Below the pieces are notes generated by a model. That model made no database searches, was not told the DNA's origin, and saw only the letters and a program-made list of their open reading frames with translations. From Mycolicibacterium nivoides (lineage in GTDB: Bacteria; Actinomycetota; Actinomycetes; Mycobacteriales; Mycobacteriaceae): 64,000 bases of DNA. Positions 11,967 to 23,062 of this stretch are shown here, in pieces. How positions within the stretch are numbered: the stretch's first letter is position 1; each line of letters opens with the position of its first letter. The position numbers and the translations under genes were made by a program. The stretch spans positions 4,065,585 to 4,129,584 of the forward strand of contig NZ_CP034072.1 in the NCBI RefSeq assembly GCF_003855255.1, given 5' to 3'.

Positions 11967-12816
11967 CCCGACCTCCAGATTCCCAGGCTTCCAGCACGGC
12001 GAGCGCGTCGACGGAGGCCATCACATCATGCACTCGAACACCCCAGGCGCCGTGCTGGGCGGCCAGCATCGAGATCGCGGCCGTGGCGGTCTCCCGGCCG
12101 TCCGGTGGCCGCGGTGTCCCGTCCGCGCCGGCCAGCAAGGAACCCAGAAAACGCTTGCGTGACGCACCCACCAACACCGGGATCCCGGTGGCGATGAATT
12201 CGGGCAGCGCGTGCAGCAAGGCCCAGTTGTCTTGGGCGGTCTTGGCGAATCCCAGGCCCGGGTCGATGATCAGCCGCTGCGGGTCGACGCCCGCGGCGAC
12301 CGCGGCATCGACGGCACTGAGCAGTTCGGCTCGGACCTCGGCCACCACGTCGCCGTAACCCGGGGCACGATGGGGCTGCTCGGCGCTGACCGAGCGCCAG
12401 TGCATCAGGATCCACGGCGCCTTCGCCTCGGCGAGCAGGGGTGCCATGTTCGGGTCGGCCAGGCCGCCGGACACGTCGTTGACGATCTGCGCGCCGCTTT
12501 CCAGCGCGACCTTCGCCACGTCGGCGTGCATGGTGTCGATGCTGACGGTGATCCCTTGGGAGGCAAGCGCTTCGATCACAGGAGCGACGCGGGCCGCCTC
12601 CACCGCGGGGTCGACCCGCACGGCACCGGGGCGGGTCGATTCCCCACCCACATCGATGATCGCGGCCCCCGCGGCGGCAAGCGCCAGCCCGTGTTCGACG
12701 GCGCGGTCGCGGTCGATGAACTTGCCGCCGTCGGAGAACGAATCGTCGGTCACATTCACCACGCCCATGACCTGCACGCGCGTTCCGCGAGGGACAATCG
12801 GGCCGGGTGGGTTCAC
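11959..12816 (-). CDS. folP: Dihydropteroate synthase
   Basis: Joins pterin pyrophosphate with p-aminobenzoate; the target of sulfonamides. The two family signatures are present: [16 protein letters not shown] at about residues 16-31 and [11 protein letters not shown] at about 56-66. DPGLGFAKT and GASRKRFLG follow at about 185 and 220. The 285-residue start is ATG reading [11 protein letters not shown], longer by a few residues than the M. tuberculosis protein. It overlaps folE by four bases. Confidence 0.96.
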   Translation of the reverse strand: MNPPGPIVPRGTRVQVMGVVNVTDDSFSDGGKFIDRDRAVEHGLALAAAGAAIIDVGGESTRPGAVRVDPAVEAARVAPVIEALASQGITVSIDTMHADVAKVALESGAQIVNDVSGGLADPNMAPLLAEAKAPWILMHWRSVSAEQPHRAPGYGDVVAEVRAELLSAVDAAVAAGVDPQRLIIDPGLGFAKTAQDNWALLHALPEFIATGIPVLVGASRKRFLGSLLAGADGTPRPPDGRETATAAISMLAAQHGAWGVRVHDVMASVDALAVLEAWESGGRVG

Positions 12817-13430
12817 TTCCGGAGGATGAGTTCCAGCGCCTCGGCCCGGGATGCCTTGTCGGTCTTGAACTGTCCCCGCACCGCGGAGGTGGTGGTGACC
12901 GCCCCCGGTTTGCGGACACCGCGCATCGCCATGCAGAGGTGCTCGGCCTCGATGACCACGATGGCCCCGCGCGGATCGAGCTTCCGCATGAGAGCGTCGG
13001 CGATCTGGGCGGTCAGGCGTTCCTGCACCTGCGGCCGCTTCGAGTACAGGTCGACAAGGCGGGCGATCTTCGACAATCCGGTCACCCGGCCGTCGACGCC
13101 GGGGATGTATCCGACGTGCGCCACCCCGTGGAACGACACCAGATGGTGCTCGCAGGTGGAGTACAGCGGGATCTGCTTGACCAGCACGAGCTCGTCGTGC
13201 TCCTCGTCAAAGGTGGTGTTGAGCACCGCGTCCGGGTCCGTGTACAGACCCGCCATCAGCTCCTTGTACGCACGCGCCACCCGAGCAGGGGTATCCAGCA
13301 GGCCCTGTCGGTCGGGGTCCTCGCCGATGGCGATCAGCAATTCACGAACGGCCGCCTCGGCTCGAGGTTGGTCGAACACCCGGGTGGCCGTATCGGTGTT
13401 GTTGTGATGCTCGCGCAGCGACTGCGACAT
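12813..13430 (-). CDS. folE: GTP cyclohydrolase I
   Basis: First enzyme of folate synthesis, GTP to dihydroneopterin triphosphate. The start is set at [13 protein letters not shown] (205 residues, normal); the frame is open further upstream but those codons lie within the ftsH 3' end. The zinc/catalytic motif [18 protein letters not shown] lies at about residues 93-110, [21 protein letters not shown] follows, and the second zinc Cys is in [12 protein letters not shown]. It follows ftsH by 19 bases, so it is probably co-transcribed with ftsH. Confidence 0.96.
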   Translation of the reverse strand: MSQSLREHHNNTDTATRVFDQPRAEAAVRELLIAIGEDPDRQGLLDTPARVARAYKELMAGLYTDPDAVLNTTFDEEHDELVLVKQIPLYSTCEHHLVSFHGVAHVGYIPGVDGRVTGLSKIARLVDLYSKRPQVQERLTAQIADALMRKLDPRGAIVVIEAEHLCMAMRGVRKPGAVTTTSAVRGQFKTDKASRAEALELILRK

Positions 13431-13449
13431 CGAAGCCTCCGTTCTCGGA

Positions 13450-15765
<2,316 letters not shown>

Positions 15766-15892
15766 CGATCACTCGGCCGAGTTCGGCCCGGTCCTTCCAA
15801 CGTGCGCAGTTGAGACATTCAAGGCTACCGCTAGACCAACGTCCGGCAGTTCCCGACGGTATCCAGCCCTACCACTGGCACCTGGAGTGCCC

Positions 15893-16774
15893 TCACTCGT
15901 GGACGATGCCTGCCACTTCCGCGATGACATCGCCGTACCAGCGGAAGAGTTTCAAGGGCTCGTCCTGGTTGTCTTGCAGCAGGTCCGACCAGCAATCCAC
16001 GACCGCGGCCCGGGCCGCGCCACCGATCCACGGCTGCGGCAACAGTTGGGGTGGCAGCAGCGGGTCCGGCTCCACGGCTCGGGTGAACTCCGCGGCCAGC
16101 TCGATCGCGATGCTGAGCCGGGTCGCCCGGGCGGCCCCCTCCAGCTCCTGCGCCGCTCGTCTCGCCGTTGCCAGGAGGCGATGATGACCGTCGGCGATGC
16201 GGTCGAGCGGCCACAGGCCTTCGGCGAGCGCCCGGGCCTCGCTGACACCACCGACCGTGAGGTCGGTCGTGGTGAGGGTGGTGACGCGATCGGCGACGCC
16301 GAAACGCTCGGCCGCGGCCTGCACGTATGGCTCCCATTCGTTGGGTGAGACGTACAGTCCGCCCTGCACGGGAGCACCGCCCAGGCGGAGGACGGCGTCG
16401 CGCATCGAGTCGCGCGCCGATCGCGCCGACTCGCCGATGGCGAAGGCCACCACGTGCCACCGGCCGTCCCAGTCGGCCTGCCCACGGTCCTGTGCGTACA
16501 TGTAGCGGACGAACTCCAGATCCGGCTCAATGGTGCTGCGCATCTCCGGCGTCGCTCGCAACACCGCCTTGCGCCCGCGGCCGTCCTGGACGAACTGGCC
16601 TTCGGCCACCAGACGTTTGATGCACAACCGCACCTGCTGGTCGCTCATGCCGAGGGTGTTGGCGACGTCGTAGAGCTCGCCCGCGTCGACCGTGGCGTCC
16701 GCACGCAGCATGCTCTCGACCAGGATGCGGGTCGGGACAGCGTGGTCGGTGTCGGCGCGTACCTCAGGGCTCAT
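15893..16774 (-). CDS. PaaX-family transcriptional regulator
   Basis: A 293-residue regulator. The N-terminal winged helix (about residues 15-70; GMSDQQVRLCIKRLVAEGQFVQ) resembles the PaaX/GntR-type helix-turn-helix. The middle carries the PaaX mark WDGRWHVVAFAI near residue 101, and the C-terminal helical part contains LLPPQLLPQPWIGGAA. PaaX proteins usually repress aromatic acid catabolism and release DNA on binding an acyl-CoA. It is the third gene of a coupled operon, overlapping the preceding gene by four bases, and probably regulates this operon and the divergent ephA operon through the dyad at 19006-19047. The ligand is unknown. Confidence 0.85.
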   Translation of the reverse strand: MSPEVRADTDHAVPTRILVESMLRADATVDAGELYDVANTLGMSDQQVRLCIKRLVAEGQFVQDGRGRKAVLRATPEMRSTIEPDLEFVRYMYAQDRGQADWDGRWHVVAFAIGESARSARDSMRDAVLRLGGAPVQGGLYVSPNEWEPYVQAAAERFGVADRVTTLTTTDLTVGGVSEARALAEGLWPLDRIADGHHRLLATARRAAQELEGAARATRLSIAIELAAEFTRAVEPDPLLPPQLLPQPWIGGAARAAVVDCWSDLLQDNQDEPLKLFRWYGDVIAEVAGIVHE

Positions 16775-17982
16775 CGGTACTCATGGTCCACCACGATCAG
16801 CGGTGGTGAACCGGTACGCCCGAGTTCGCGATCGAGGTCGGCGAAAAACCGGTCGCTGTCGATCACCCCGTCGGGCGGGTGCACGCCGGCCCGACGGGCG
16901 GTGCCGTCGGCGATCTGGGACATGCCGAGCGCCAACGGAATTCCGGTGGCGCGGGCCATGTCCGTCAACAACGCATCGATGCCGGCCGCCGGGTTGAGGT
17001 GGGCCAGCACGGCCGTGTCGCGGCCGCGGCGATCGCCGAACGCCGCGGCGAAGAAGGGTGGCAGGGTGCCCGGGCCCCTGGTGGTCAGGGCGCGCGGCAA
17101 CGATCGGATGATGCCCGGGAGATCGGGTTTGGCTATGCGGCGGGCCGCGGTCTCGTTGGTGAGCCGGCCGCCGTCGATGCCCCGGCGCAGCACCTCGAGA
17201 TAGGCGAGCGCCGACGGACTGATGACCATCAGGTTGGCTGATTCTCCGGTGGGTTTGAGGGTGCGTTGCAGCGTGACCGGTTCGGGGTGCCCGACGGTGT
17301 AGGCAGTGCCGCGGCGGCCGCCGGGGAGCTCGAGCGTCACGGGCCGCAGCGGCCGTTGTTCGGTCAGCGAGCCGGCCCGCACCGCGATGATGGTGCCGCT
17401 GCTCTGCTGCATCCAGTGCACGGCCGCGGCGGTCGGTGACCCGTCCGGGCCGATCAGTTGGTCGCGGCCGCCCTCTTCCCTTCCGGCTGTCACGTCGACC
17501 GGCCACGCGGTGTAGACATCGCGCACCGAGTCCAGCGGAGCGGCCGCCGCCGCGGCGAGCAGATTGCTCACCCCCGGGCTTGCACCCATGCCGATGACCG
17601 CGGTCACCCCCGCGGCACGGGCCGGTGCGTCCAGTTCGAGCATCTGCACGGTGGGTTCCCAGTCGTCGCAGATGTCGAGATAGTGCGTGCCCGTATCGAT
17701 CGCGGCGCGCAACACCGTCAGTCCGAATCGGTAATACGGGCCGACGGTGTTGAGCACCAGGTCGGCCTCGCCGAGCGCATCGAGCAGTCCGGCTCCGTCG
17801 GTGACATCCACCCGGCGAGCACTGACCGGCACGGAGGCATCGGCCAACTCGCGGGCGAGACGCTCGGCCGCCGCGAGATCACGGTCGGCGATGACGATGT
17901 GCTCGACGCCGCCGCCGTACGCAGCGCTCCGAACGGCGACGGCGCCCATCGCTCCGGCGCCGCCCAGGGCGAGAACTCTCAT
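16771..17982 (-). CDS. Saccharopine dehydrogenase-like NAD(P)-binding protein
   Basis: A 403-residue member of the saccharopine dehydrogenase/carboxynorspermidine reductase-like family. The Rossmann loop GGAGAMGAVAVRSA lies at residues 7-20, followed by IVIADRD and the GPYYRFGLTVLRAAIDTGTHYLDICD segment at about 109-134 that is typical of the family. GMGASPGVSNLLAAA follows at about 153. The substrate cannot be read from the sequence. It overlaps its neighbours by four bases on each side (hydrolase upstream, PaaX-type regulator downstream). Confidence 0.82.
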   Translation of the reverse strand: MRVLALGGAGAMGAVAVRSAAYGGGVEHIVIADRDLAAAERLARELADASVPVSARRVDVTDGAGLLDALGEADLVLNTVGPYYRFGLTVLRAAIDTGTHYLDICDDWEPTVQMLELDAPARAAGVTAVIGMGASPGVSNLLAAAAAAPLDSVRDVYTAWPVDVTAGREEGGRDQLIGPDGSPTAAAVHWMQQSSGTIIAVRAGSLTEQRPLRPVTLELPGGRRGTAYTVGHPEPVTLQRTLKPTGESANLMVISPSALAYLEVLRRGIDGGRLTNETAARRIAKPDLPGIIRSLPRALTTRGPGTLPPFFAAAFGDRRGRDTAVLAHLNPAAGIDALLTDMARATGIPLALGMSQIADGTARRAGVHPPDGVIDSDRFFADLDRELGRTGSPPLIVVDHEYR

Positions 17983-19004
17983 GGCGTGGTCCTTTCGGGT
18001 TGTGTTTCGACAAACCGCCGGAGGGAGTCGAGGTAGCCGGGCGCATACAGCGAGCGCGGCGCGAAAACGGCCACCAGAAACGACCGGACGCCTTGGTGGT
18101 GGTCGAGCGGCGCCTTGGCGATGCTGTGCGAGGCATCGGCAAATGTCTGGACGGTCAGCTGGTTCGGTGACAGCCGCGCGCGGTAGACCCGCTCGGTTTC
18201 GGCCACGTCGACGTTCCGGTCCTCGGCTCCGAGCACCAGCAGGACCGGGACCTTGATCCTCTCCAACTGTGACGTCGCGTCAGACGTGTAGTTGGTGCGC
18301 ACGAACCGCCACCGGTCGGCGGACATCGGCGGGTCGTCGATCCCACTCGCGACATACCGGCCGTAGTCGGCACCGGCACGCAGCAGCCGCACCGATTCGG
18401 CCCGGCGTCGCAGCGCGGCGGCGATCTCAGGGTCACCGGCGCGCTGCGCCCGCAGTTCGGCCAGCAGGTTGTACTCGCCTTGACGCAGCCAGTTGATCGC
18501 CGGTCCGACCAGGATCATGAACCGCAACTCGGGGTGGAGCGCGGCCACCTCGGGCAGCACCCAGCCGGCCTGGCTGATGCCCCACAACCCGATGCGGTGC
18601 GGATCGATGTCGCCGCGGCTGCGCGCCCAGGTCAGCACGGCCTCGGTCTCGACGGCACGGTCATGCATGCTCTGGTGCAGCCAATTGCCCTGCGCCCCTT
18701 CGACACCGGGCTTGTTCCAGGAGACCGAGGCATAACCGGCCCGGGCGAACGACTCCCACAGCGGCCGATAGAACGAATCGCGGGACGCGTCGGCCGGGCC
18801 GTCGCCGTGCACGAAGACCACCAGCCCGTGCGGCTTTTCCCCACCGGTCGGCAGGGCCAGGATCGCCTCGAGTGGCTGAGCCGAACCGGGTATCTCCACG
18901 TGCTCTTCGGTGATGGCGAAGTGGTTTGCGACGACGACGACGGCGCCGAGCGCGGCCGCGACGAGGCAGCAGACGGCGATTACCCGGAGGCAGACGCGGA
19001 GCAT
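17979..19004 (-). CDS. Alpha/beta-hydrolase with N-terminal membrane anchor
   Basis: Start placed at MLRVCLRVIAVCCLVAAALG, a signal or anchor helix at residues 1-25, giving 341 residues. The fold shows VVFVHGDGPADASRDSFY (oxyanion loop), the nucleophile elbow GIWGISQAGW-like (GLWGISQAG, Ser near residue 163), an Asp in LGAEDRNVD and a His in DASHSIAK, so the triad is complete. It resembles dienelactone-hydrolase/acyl-esterase type enzymes exported to the envelope. It is the first gene of a three-gene operon; the dyad operator lies only 2-43 bases from its start codon. Confidence 0.8.
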   Translation of the reverse strand: MLRVCLRVIAVCCLVAAALGAVVVVANHFAITEEHVEIPGSAQPLEAILALPTGGEKPHGLVVFVHGDGPADASRDSFYRPLWESFARAGYASVSWNKPGVEGAQGNWLHQSMHDRAVETEAVLTWARSRGDIDPHRIGLWGISQAGWVLPEVAALHPELRFMILVGPAINWLRQGEYNLLAELRAQRAGDPEIAAALRRRAESVRLLRAGADYGRYVASGIDDPPMSADRWRFVRTNYTSDATSQLERIKVPVLLVLGAEDRNVDVAETERVYRARLSPNQLTVQTFADASHSIAKAPLDHHQGVRSFLVAVFAPRSLYAPGYLDSLRRFVETQPERTTP

Positions 19005-19005
19005 G

Positions 19006-19047
19006 TAACTATCATACTCAAAACGTCCGTTTTGCTTTCGATAGTTA
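19006..19047. promoter_or_regulatory. Dyad operator between divergent operons
   Basis: Nested inverted repeat with a single centre at 19026.5. The inner arms are CAAAACG-TC-CGTTTTG (19019-19034) and the outer arms TAACTATC / GATAGTTA (19006-19013 and 19040-19047). The arms are a whole number of helical turns long and lie between the divergent start codons, the classical place for a shared operator. The PaaX-type protein at 15893-16774 is the obvious candidate to bind. Confidence 0.65.
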
Positions 19048-19095
19048 TTGATAGGCAGGCTTACGATGCCGCCGATCCTGTGCTTGGCTGAGACC

Positions 19096-20019
19096 GTGAC
19101 CACACCGACCGAACGGTTAGTCGATACAAATGGCGTGACGCTGAAGGTGATCGAGGCGGGTGAGCGCGGAAATCCGGTGGTGGTGCTGGCCCACGGATTT
19201 CCCGAACTCGCGTATTCGTGGCGCCACCAGATCCCCGTGCTCGCGGCCGCCGGCTACCACGTTCTGGCTCCCGATCAGCGCGGCTACGGCGGATCATCAC
19301 GGCCCGAAGACATCGACGCCTACAACATCGTCGAACTGACCGCGGACATCGCCGGCTTACTCGACGACATCGGCGCCGAACAGGCCGTGCTCATCGGCCA
19401 CGACTGGGGTTCGCCCGTAGCGACCAACTTCCCGTTGTTCTACCCGGACCGGGTCAGAGCGGTCGTGGCCATGAGCGTGCCGCCGGTACCGAGAGCGCCC
19501 GCACCCCCGACGCAGATCTGGCGCAAGATCGTCGGAGACAACTTCTTCTACATCCTGTACTTCCAGGAACCCGGTGTCGCCGACGCCGCACTGGGCGCCG
19601 ACCCGCGTGAGTCGATGCGCCGGGTGCTCTCGATGGAAGGCTTCAGTGCGCCCCCGGAAAGCCTGTCGGGACGACCGGTACCGCCGCTGCCGGACTGGAT
19701 CACCGCCGACGAGTTCGAGCACTACGTGCAGGCGTACACCGAGAACGGCTTCACCGGGCCGCTGAACTGGTACCGCAACTTCGACCGGAACTGGGAGCTG
19801 ACCGAAAACACTTCCGCAAAGACCATCACGGTGCCCACGTTGTTCCTGGCAGGCACCGCGGATCCGGTGCTGGGCTTCACCCCGCGCGACCGGGTGCACG
19901 AGGTGGTCACCGGCGATTACCGCGAGGTGCTGCTCGACGGCGCCGGACACTGGTTGCAGCAGGAACGGCCCGACGAGGTGAACGCGGCGCTGCTGGAGTT
20001 TCTGGGAGGCCTCAAGTGA
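19096..20019 (+). CDS. ephA: Epoxide hydrolase EphA
   Basis: Alpha/beta-hydrolase-fold epoxide hydrolase, the likely counterpart of Rv3617. The oxyanion motif HGFPELAYSWRHQ lies near residue 33, the nucleophile Asp in GHDWGSPVA near 104, the ring-opening Tyr residues in the cap (NWYRNFDRNWE), and the His in GAGHWLQQERP near the end. The start is chosen as the GTG of VTTPTERLVDTNGV, aligned to the known EphA start; an ATG 30 bases upstream (19066) is also possible. It opens an operon overlapping the next gene by four bases (GTGA). Confidence 0.88.
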   Translation: MTTPTERLVDTNGVTLKVIEAGERGNPVVVLAHGFPELAYSWRHQIPVLAAAGYHVLAPDQRGYGGSSRPEDIDAYNIVELTADIAGLLDDIGAEQAVLIGHDWGSPVATNFPLFYPDRVRAVVAMSVPPVPRAPAPPTQIWRKIVGDNFFYILYFQEPGVADAALGADPRESMRRVLSMEGFSAPPESLSGRPVPPLPDWITADEFEHYVQAYTENGFTGPLNWYRNFDRNWELTENTSAKTITVPTLFLAGTADPVLGFTPRDRVHEVVTGDYREVLLDGAGHWLQQERPDEVNAALLEFLGGLK

Positions 20020-21215
20020 GTCCTCTGAATTTCGGCGTGTTCATCACCCCCTTCCACCCCGTGGGCCAATCCCCCACCACCGCACTGCAATACGACATGG
20101 ACCGGGTCGAGGCGCTGGACCGGCTGGGCTACGACGAGGCCTGGTTCGGCGAACATCATTCCGGCGGTTACGAACTCATCGCGTGTCCCGAGGTGTTCAT
20201 CGCCGCCGCGGCGGAACGGACCAGACACATCCGGCTGGGCACCGGTGTGGTGTCGCTGCCCTACCACCATCCGCTCATGGTCGCCGACCGCTGGGTGTTG
20301 CTCGACCACCTCACCCGTGGCCGGGTGATGTTCGGAACCGGACCGGGCGCGCTGCCGTCCGACGCCTACATGATGGGCATCGACCCGGTGGACCAACGGC
20401 CGATGATGCAGGAGTCCCTGGAGGCGATCCTGGCACTGTTCCGCGCCGCACCCGACGAGCGGATCGACCGCAAGACCGACTGGTTCACGCTGCGCGACGC
20501 CGCCCTGCACATCCGCCCCTACACCTGGCCTTATCCCGAAATTTCCACCGCGGCAATGATTTCCCCATCCGGACCGCGACTGGCCGGGGCATTGGGCACG
20601 TCCCTGCTCTCCCTGTCGATGTCAGTGCCCGGTGGGTACGCCGCCATCGAGACCACCTGGGAGACGGTGCGCGACCAGGCCGCCAAATCCGGGCGGCCCG
20701 AACCGGACCGGAAGAACTGGCGGGCACTGGGCATCATCCACCTCGCCGACACCCGCGAGCAGGCCATCGAGGACTGCACCTACGGCCTGCAGGACTTCGC
20801 CAACTACTTCGGCGCGGCCGGCTTCGTGCCACTGTCCGAGAGAGTCGAAGGGACAGGTTCCCAATACGAGTTCGTGGAAAACTATGCGGCAGGCGGCAAT
20901 TGCTGCATCGGCACCACCGCCGATGCCATCACCTACATCCAGGACCTGCTGGACCGCTCGGGCGGCTTCGGCACCTTCCTGCTCCTCGGCCACGACTGGG
21001 CGCCCCCGGCCGCCACCTTCCATTCCTACGAACTGTTCGCCCGAGAGGTGATCCCGCATTTCAAGGGTCAGCTCACCGCGGCCCGGGCGTCACACGACTG
21101 GGCCAAGGGCATGCGGGATCAGCTGCTGGGCCGCGCCGGGCAGGCGATCGTCAACGCGATCACCGAGGCTGTCACCGAGGACGCCTCCGGAGACGCCACC
21201 GAGGAGAAGAGTTGA
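20016..21215 (+). CDS. LLM-class flavin-dependent monooxygenase (Rv3618-like)
   Basis: Bacterial-luciferase-like monooxygenase of 399 residues using FMN or F420. The N-terminus LNFGVFITPFHPVGQSPTTAL and the EAWFGEHHSGGYE motif near 47 are family marks, followed by RIRLGTGVVSLPYHHPL-type sequence and AGGNCCIGTTADAITYI. It shares a GTGA overlap with ephA and a TGATG overlap with the zinc dehydrogenase, so the three are made together and may act in series on one substrate. The substrate is not known. Confidence 0.9.
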   Translation: MSPLNFGVFITPFHPVGQSPTTALQYDMDRVEALDRLGYDEAWFGEHHSGGYELIACPEVFIAAAAERTRHIRLGTGVVSLPYHHPLMVADRWVLLDHLTRGRVMFGTGPGALPSDAYMMGIDPVDQRPMMQESLEAILALFRAAPDERIDRKTDWFTLRDAALHIRPYTWPYPEISTAAMISPSGPRLAGALGTSLLSLSMSVPGGYAAIETTWETVRDQAAKSGRPEPDRKNWRALGIIHLADTREQAIEDCTYGLQDFANYFGAAGFVPLSERVEGTGSQYEFVENYAAGGNCCIGTTADAITYIQDLLDRSGGFGTFLLLGHDWAPPAATFHSYELFAREVIPHFKGQLTAARASHDWAKGMRDQLLGRAGQAIVNAITEAVTEDASGDATEEKS

Positions 21216-22225
21216 TGCGCGCCGCGGTCCTGCGCGGCGGACGGATCGTCGTCCGCGACGATGTGCCCGAACCGACGCCGGGCCCGGGCCAGGTGCTCGT
21301 CGAGGTGAAGGCCTGTGGAATCTGTGGCTCCGACCTGCATTTCGCCACCCACGGCGCCGACATGCTAGCCGCGAGCGCGGACCTGGAGGGCGTGCCCGAC
21401 ATCGACATCGACCTGGCCGGTGACGTCTTCATGGGCCACGAGTTCAGCGCCGAGATTCTCGACGCGGGCCCGGGCACCGAGGCGCCCGCGGCGGGCACCC
21501 TGGTGACCTCCGTGCCGGTGCTGATCTCGGCCGGCGGCGTCGCACCGATCGTGTACAGCAACACCACCCTCGGCGGATACGCCGAGAAGATGCTGCTGTC
21601 GGCACCGTTGCTGCTACCGGTACCCAATGGTCTGAGCGCCGAACACGCCGCGCTCACCGAGCCGATGGCCGTGGGCCTGCATGCGGTCAACGCGTCGCGC
21701 ATCGAACCCGGCGAGGCGGCACTCGTCGTCGGCTGTGGCCCGGTCGGCATCGCCATCATCGCCGCGCTGAAGCTTCGGCACGTGGAAACCATTGCGGCGT
21801 CGGACTTCTCCCCCGCACGCCGTGAACTCGCCGCCACGATGGGCGCGCACGTGACGTTCGATCCGGCCGCCGATTCACCGTTCCATCAGTGCAAGCCCGC
21901 GGTGGTGTTCGAGGCAGTGGGCGCCCCCGGCGTCATCGACGACGTGCTGCGCCGGGCACCCGCGGGCGTCCGGCTGGTGGTGGCCGGAGTCTGCATGCAG
22001 CCCGACACCGTGCACCCGTTCTACGCGGTCACCAAGCAGATCAACATCCAGTTCGTGTTCGGCTACGACCCCGCCGAGTTCGCGGACTCACTGCGGGCCA
22101 TCGCCGAGGGCGACATCGACGTCGCACCGATGATCACCGGGACCGTTGGCCTCGACGGCGTGGGCGCCGCGTTCGGTGAACTCGCCTCCCCCGACCGGCA
22201 CTGCAAAGTCCTGGTGACACCGTGA
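21215..22225 (+). CDS. Zinc-binding alcohol dehydrogenase
   Basis: Medium-chain dehydrogenase of 336 residues. The catalytic zinc ligand Cys is in KACGICGSDLHFATHG (about residue 37), followed by MGHEFSAEI, and the NAD(P) loop VVGCGPVGIAII lies at about 168-179. The structural-zinc loop with four cysteines is missing; that stretch instead reads PVLISAGGVAPIVYSN. The start ATG overlaps the stop of the monooxygenase (TGATG). It is the last gene of the ephA operon, probably oxidising an alcohol or diol produced upstream, which is inference. Confidence 0.88.
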   Translation: MRAAVLRGGRIVVRDDVPEPTPGPGQVLVEVKACGICGSDLHFATHGADMLAASADLEGVPDIDIDLAGDVFMGHEFSAEILDAGPGTEAPAAGTLVTSVPVLISAGGVAPIVYSNTTLGGYAEKMLLSAPLLLPVPNGLSAEHAALTEPMAVGLHAVNASRIEPGEAALVVGCGPVGIAIIAALKLRHVETIAASDFSPARRELAATMGAHVTFDPAADSPFHQCKPAVVFEAVGAPGVIDDVLRRAPAGVRLVVAGVCMQPDTVHPFYAVTKQINIQFVFGYDPAEFADSLRAIAEGDIDVAPMITGTVGLDGVGAAFGELASPDRHCKVLVTP

Positions 22226-22246
22226 CGTCCCGGTAGGGTTTTGGTC

Positions 22247-22972
22247 ATGCCGATCGCCGGAAATGCGAAATTGCGGGTCCTCGGCGTTGCCGCGGCGGGA
22301 TTGATCGCCGTCAGCGCCAGCGCGTGCGACGCGACCTCAGGCCCCGCCGGGGGCGCACCGGACGGCGCCAGGCAGGTGACCGTCGTCGGATCCGGTCAGG
22401 TGCAGGGCGTACCGGACACCCTGACCGCCGACGTGGCGATGGAGTTCACCGCGCCGGATGTGTCGGGCGCGCTCAACCAGTCCAGCCAGCGCCAGCAGGC
22501 CGTGATCGACGCGCTGGTCGGATCGGGCATCGACCGCAAGGACATCAGCACCACGCAGGTCAGCGTGCAGCCGCAGTTCACCGACAGCAAGATCTCGGGC
22601 TACCAGGCCAGCAACGCGATCAAGGTCAAGATCCGCGACACCGCCAACGCCTCGGCGACCCTGGCACTGATCGCGAGCACCGGAGGCGACGCCACCCGCA
22701 TCAACTCGGTCGACTACTCGATCGAGGACGACTCAGATCTCGTGCGCGACGCCCGCGCCCGGGCATTCGACGACGCCAAGAACCGCGCCGACCAATACGC
22801 CGGGTTGTCCGGAATGCACCTCGGCAAGGTGATCTCGATATCCGAGCAGTCCGGCGGTTCCACCCCGCCCACGCCCACTCCGATGCCGCGCGCGGCGATG
22901 GAAGCGGTGCCGCTGGAACCCGGTCAGCAGACGGTGAACTTCTCGGTGACCGTGATCTGGGAGCTGACCTGA
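22247..22972 (+). CDS. lpqG: Lipoprotein LpqG, SIMPL domain
   Basis: A 241-residue lipoprotein with a SIMPL/DUF541 domain. The signal peptide ends at the lipobox VSASAC with the lipidated Cys at residue 27. The domain starts RQVTVVGSGQVQGVPDTLTADV and ends PLEPGQQTVNFSVTVIWELT, closely matching LpqG. ATG 22247 is used; a TTG two codons earlier is less likely. Role in the envelope is unknown. It is convergent with the molybdopterin gene, with an inverted repeat between them. Confidence 0.9.
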   Translation: MPIAGNAKLRVLGVAAAGLIAVSASACDATSGPAGGAPDGARQVTVVGSGQVQGVPDTLTADVAMEFTAPDVSGALNQSSQRQQAVIDALVGSGIDRKDISTTQVSVQPQFTDSKISGYQASNAIKVKIRDTANASATLALIASTGGDATRINSVDYSIEDDSDLVRDARARAFDDAKNRADQYAGLSGMHLGKVISISEQSGGSTPPTPTPMPRAAMEAVPLEPGQQTVNFSVTVIWELT

Positions 22973-22988
22973 CCCCCGACTGATCCCC

Positions 22989-23049
22989 GTTGACTTTGAA
23001 ACCACGCACACGGCTACCCGCAAAAATCCTGCGCCAGCTCAAAGTCAAC
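22989..23049. repeat. 11-bp inverted repeat between convergent genes
   Basis: GTTGACTTTGA (22989-22999) and TCAAAGTCAAC (23039-23049) are perfect complements separated by 39 bases. They sit between lpqG and the convergent molybdopterin gene. The element may be a bidirectional terminator or a copy of a palindromic intergenic repeat; there is no T-run after either arm. Confidence 0.6.
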
Positions 23050-23062
23050 AAGAAGTTTCTGC

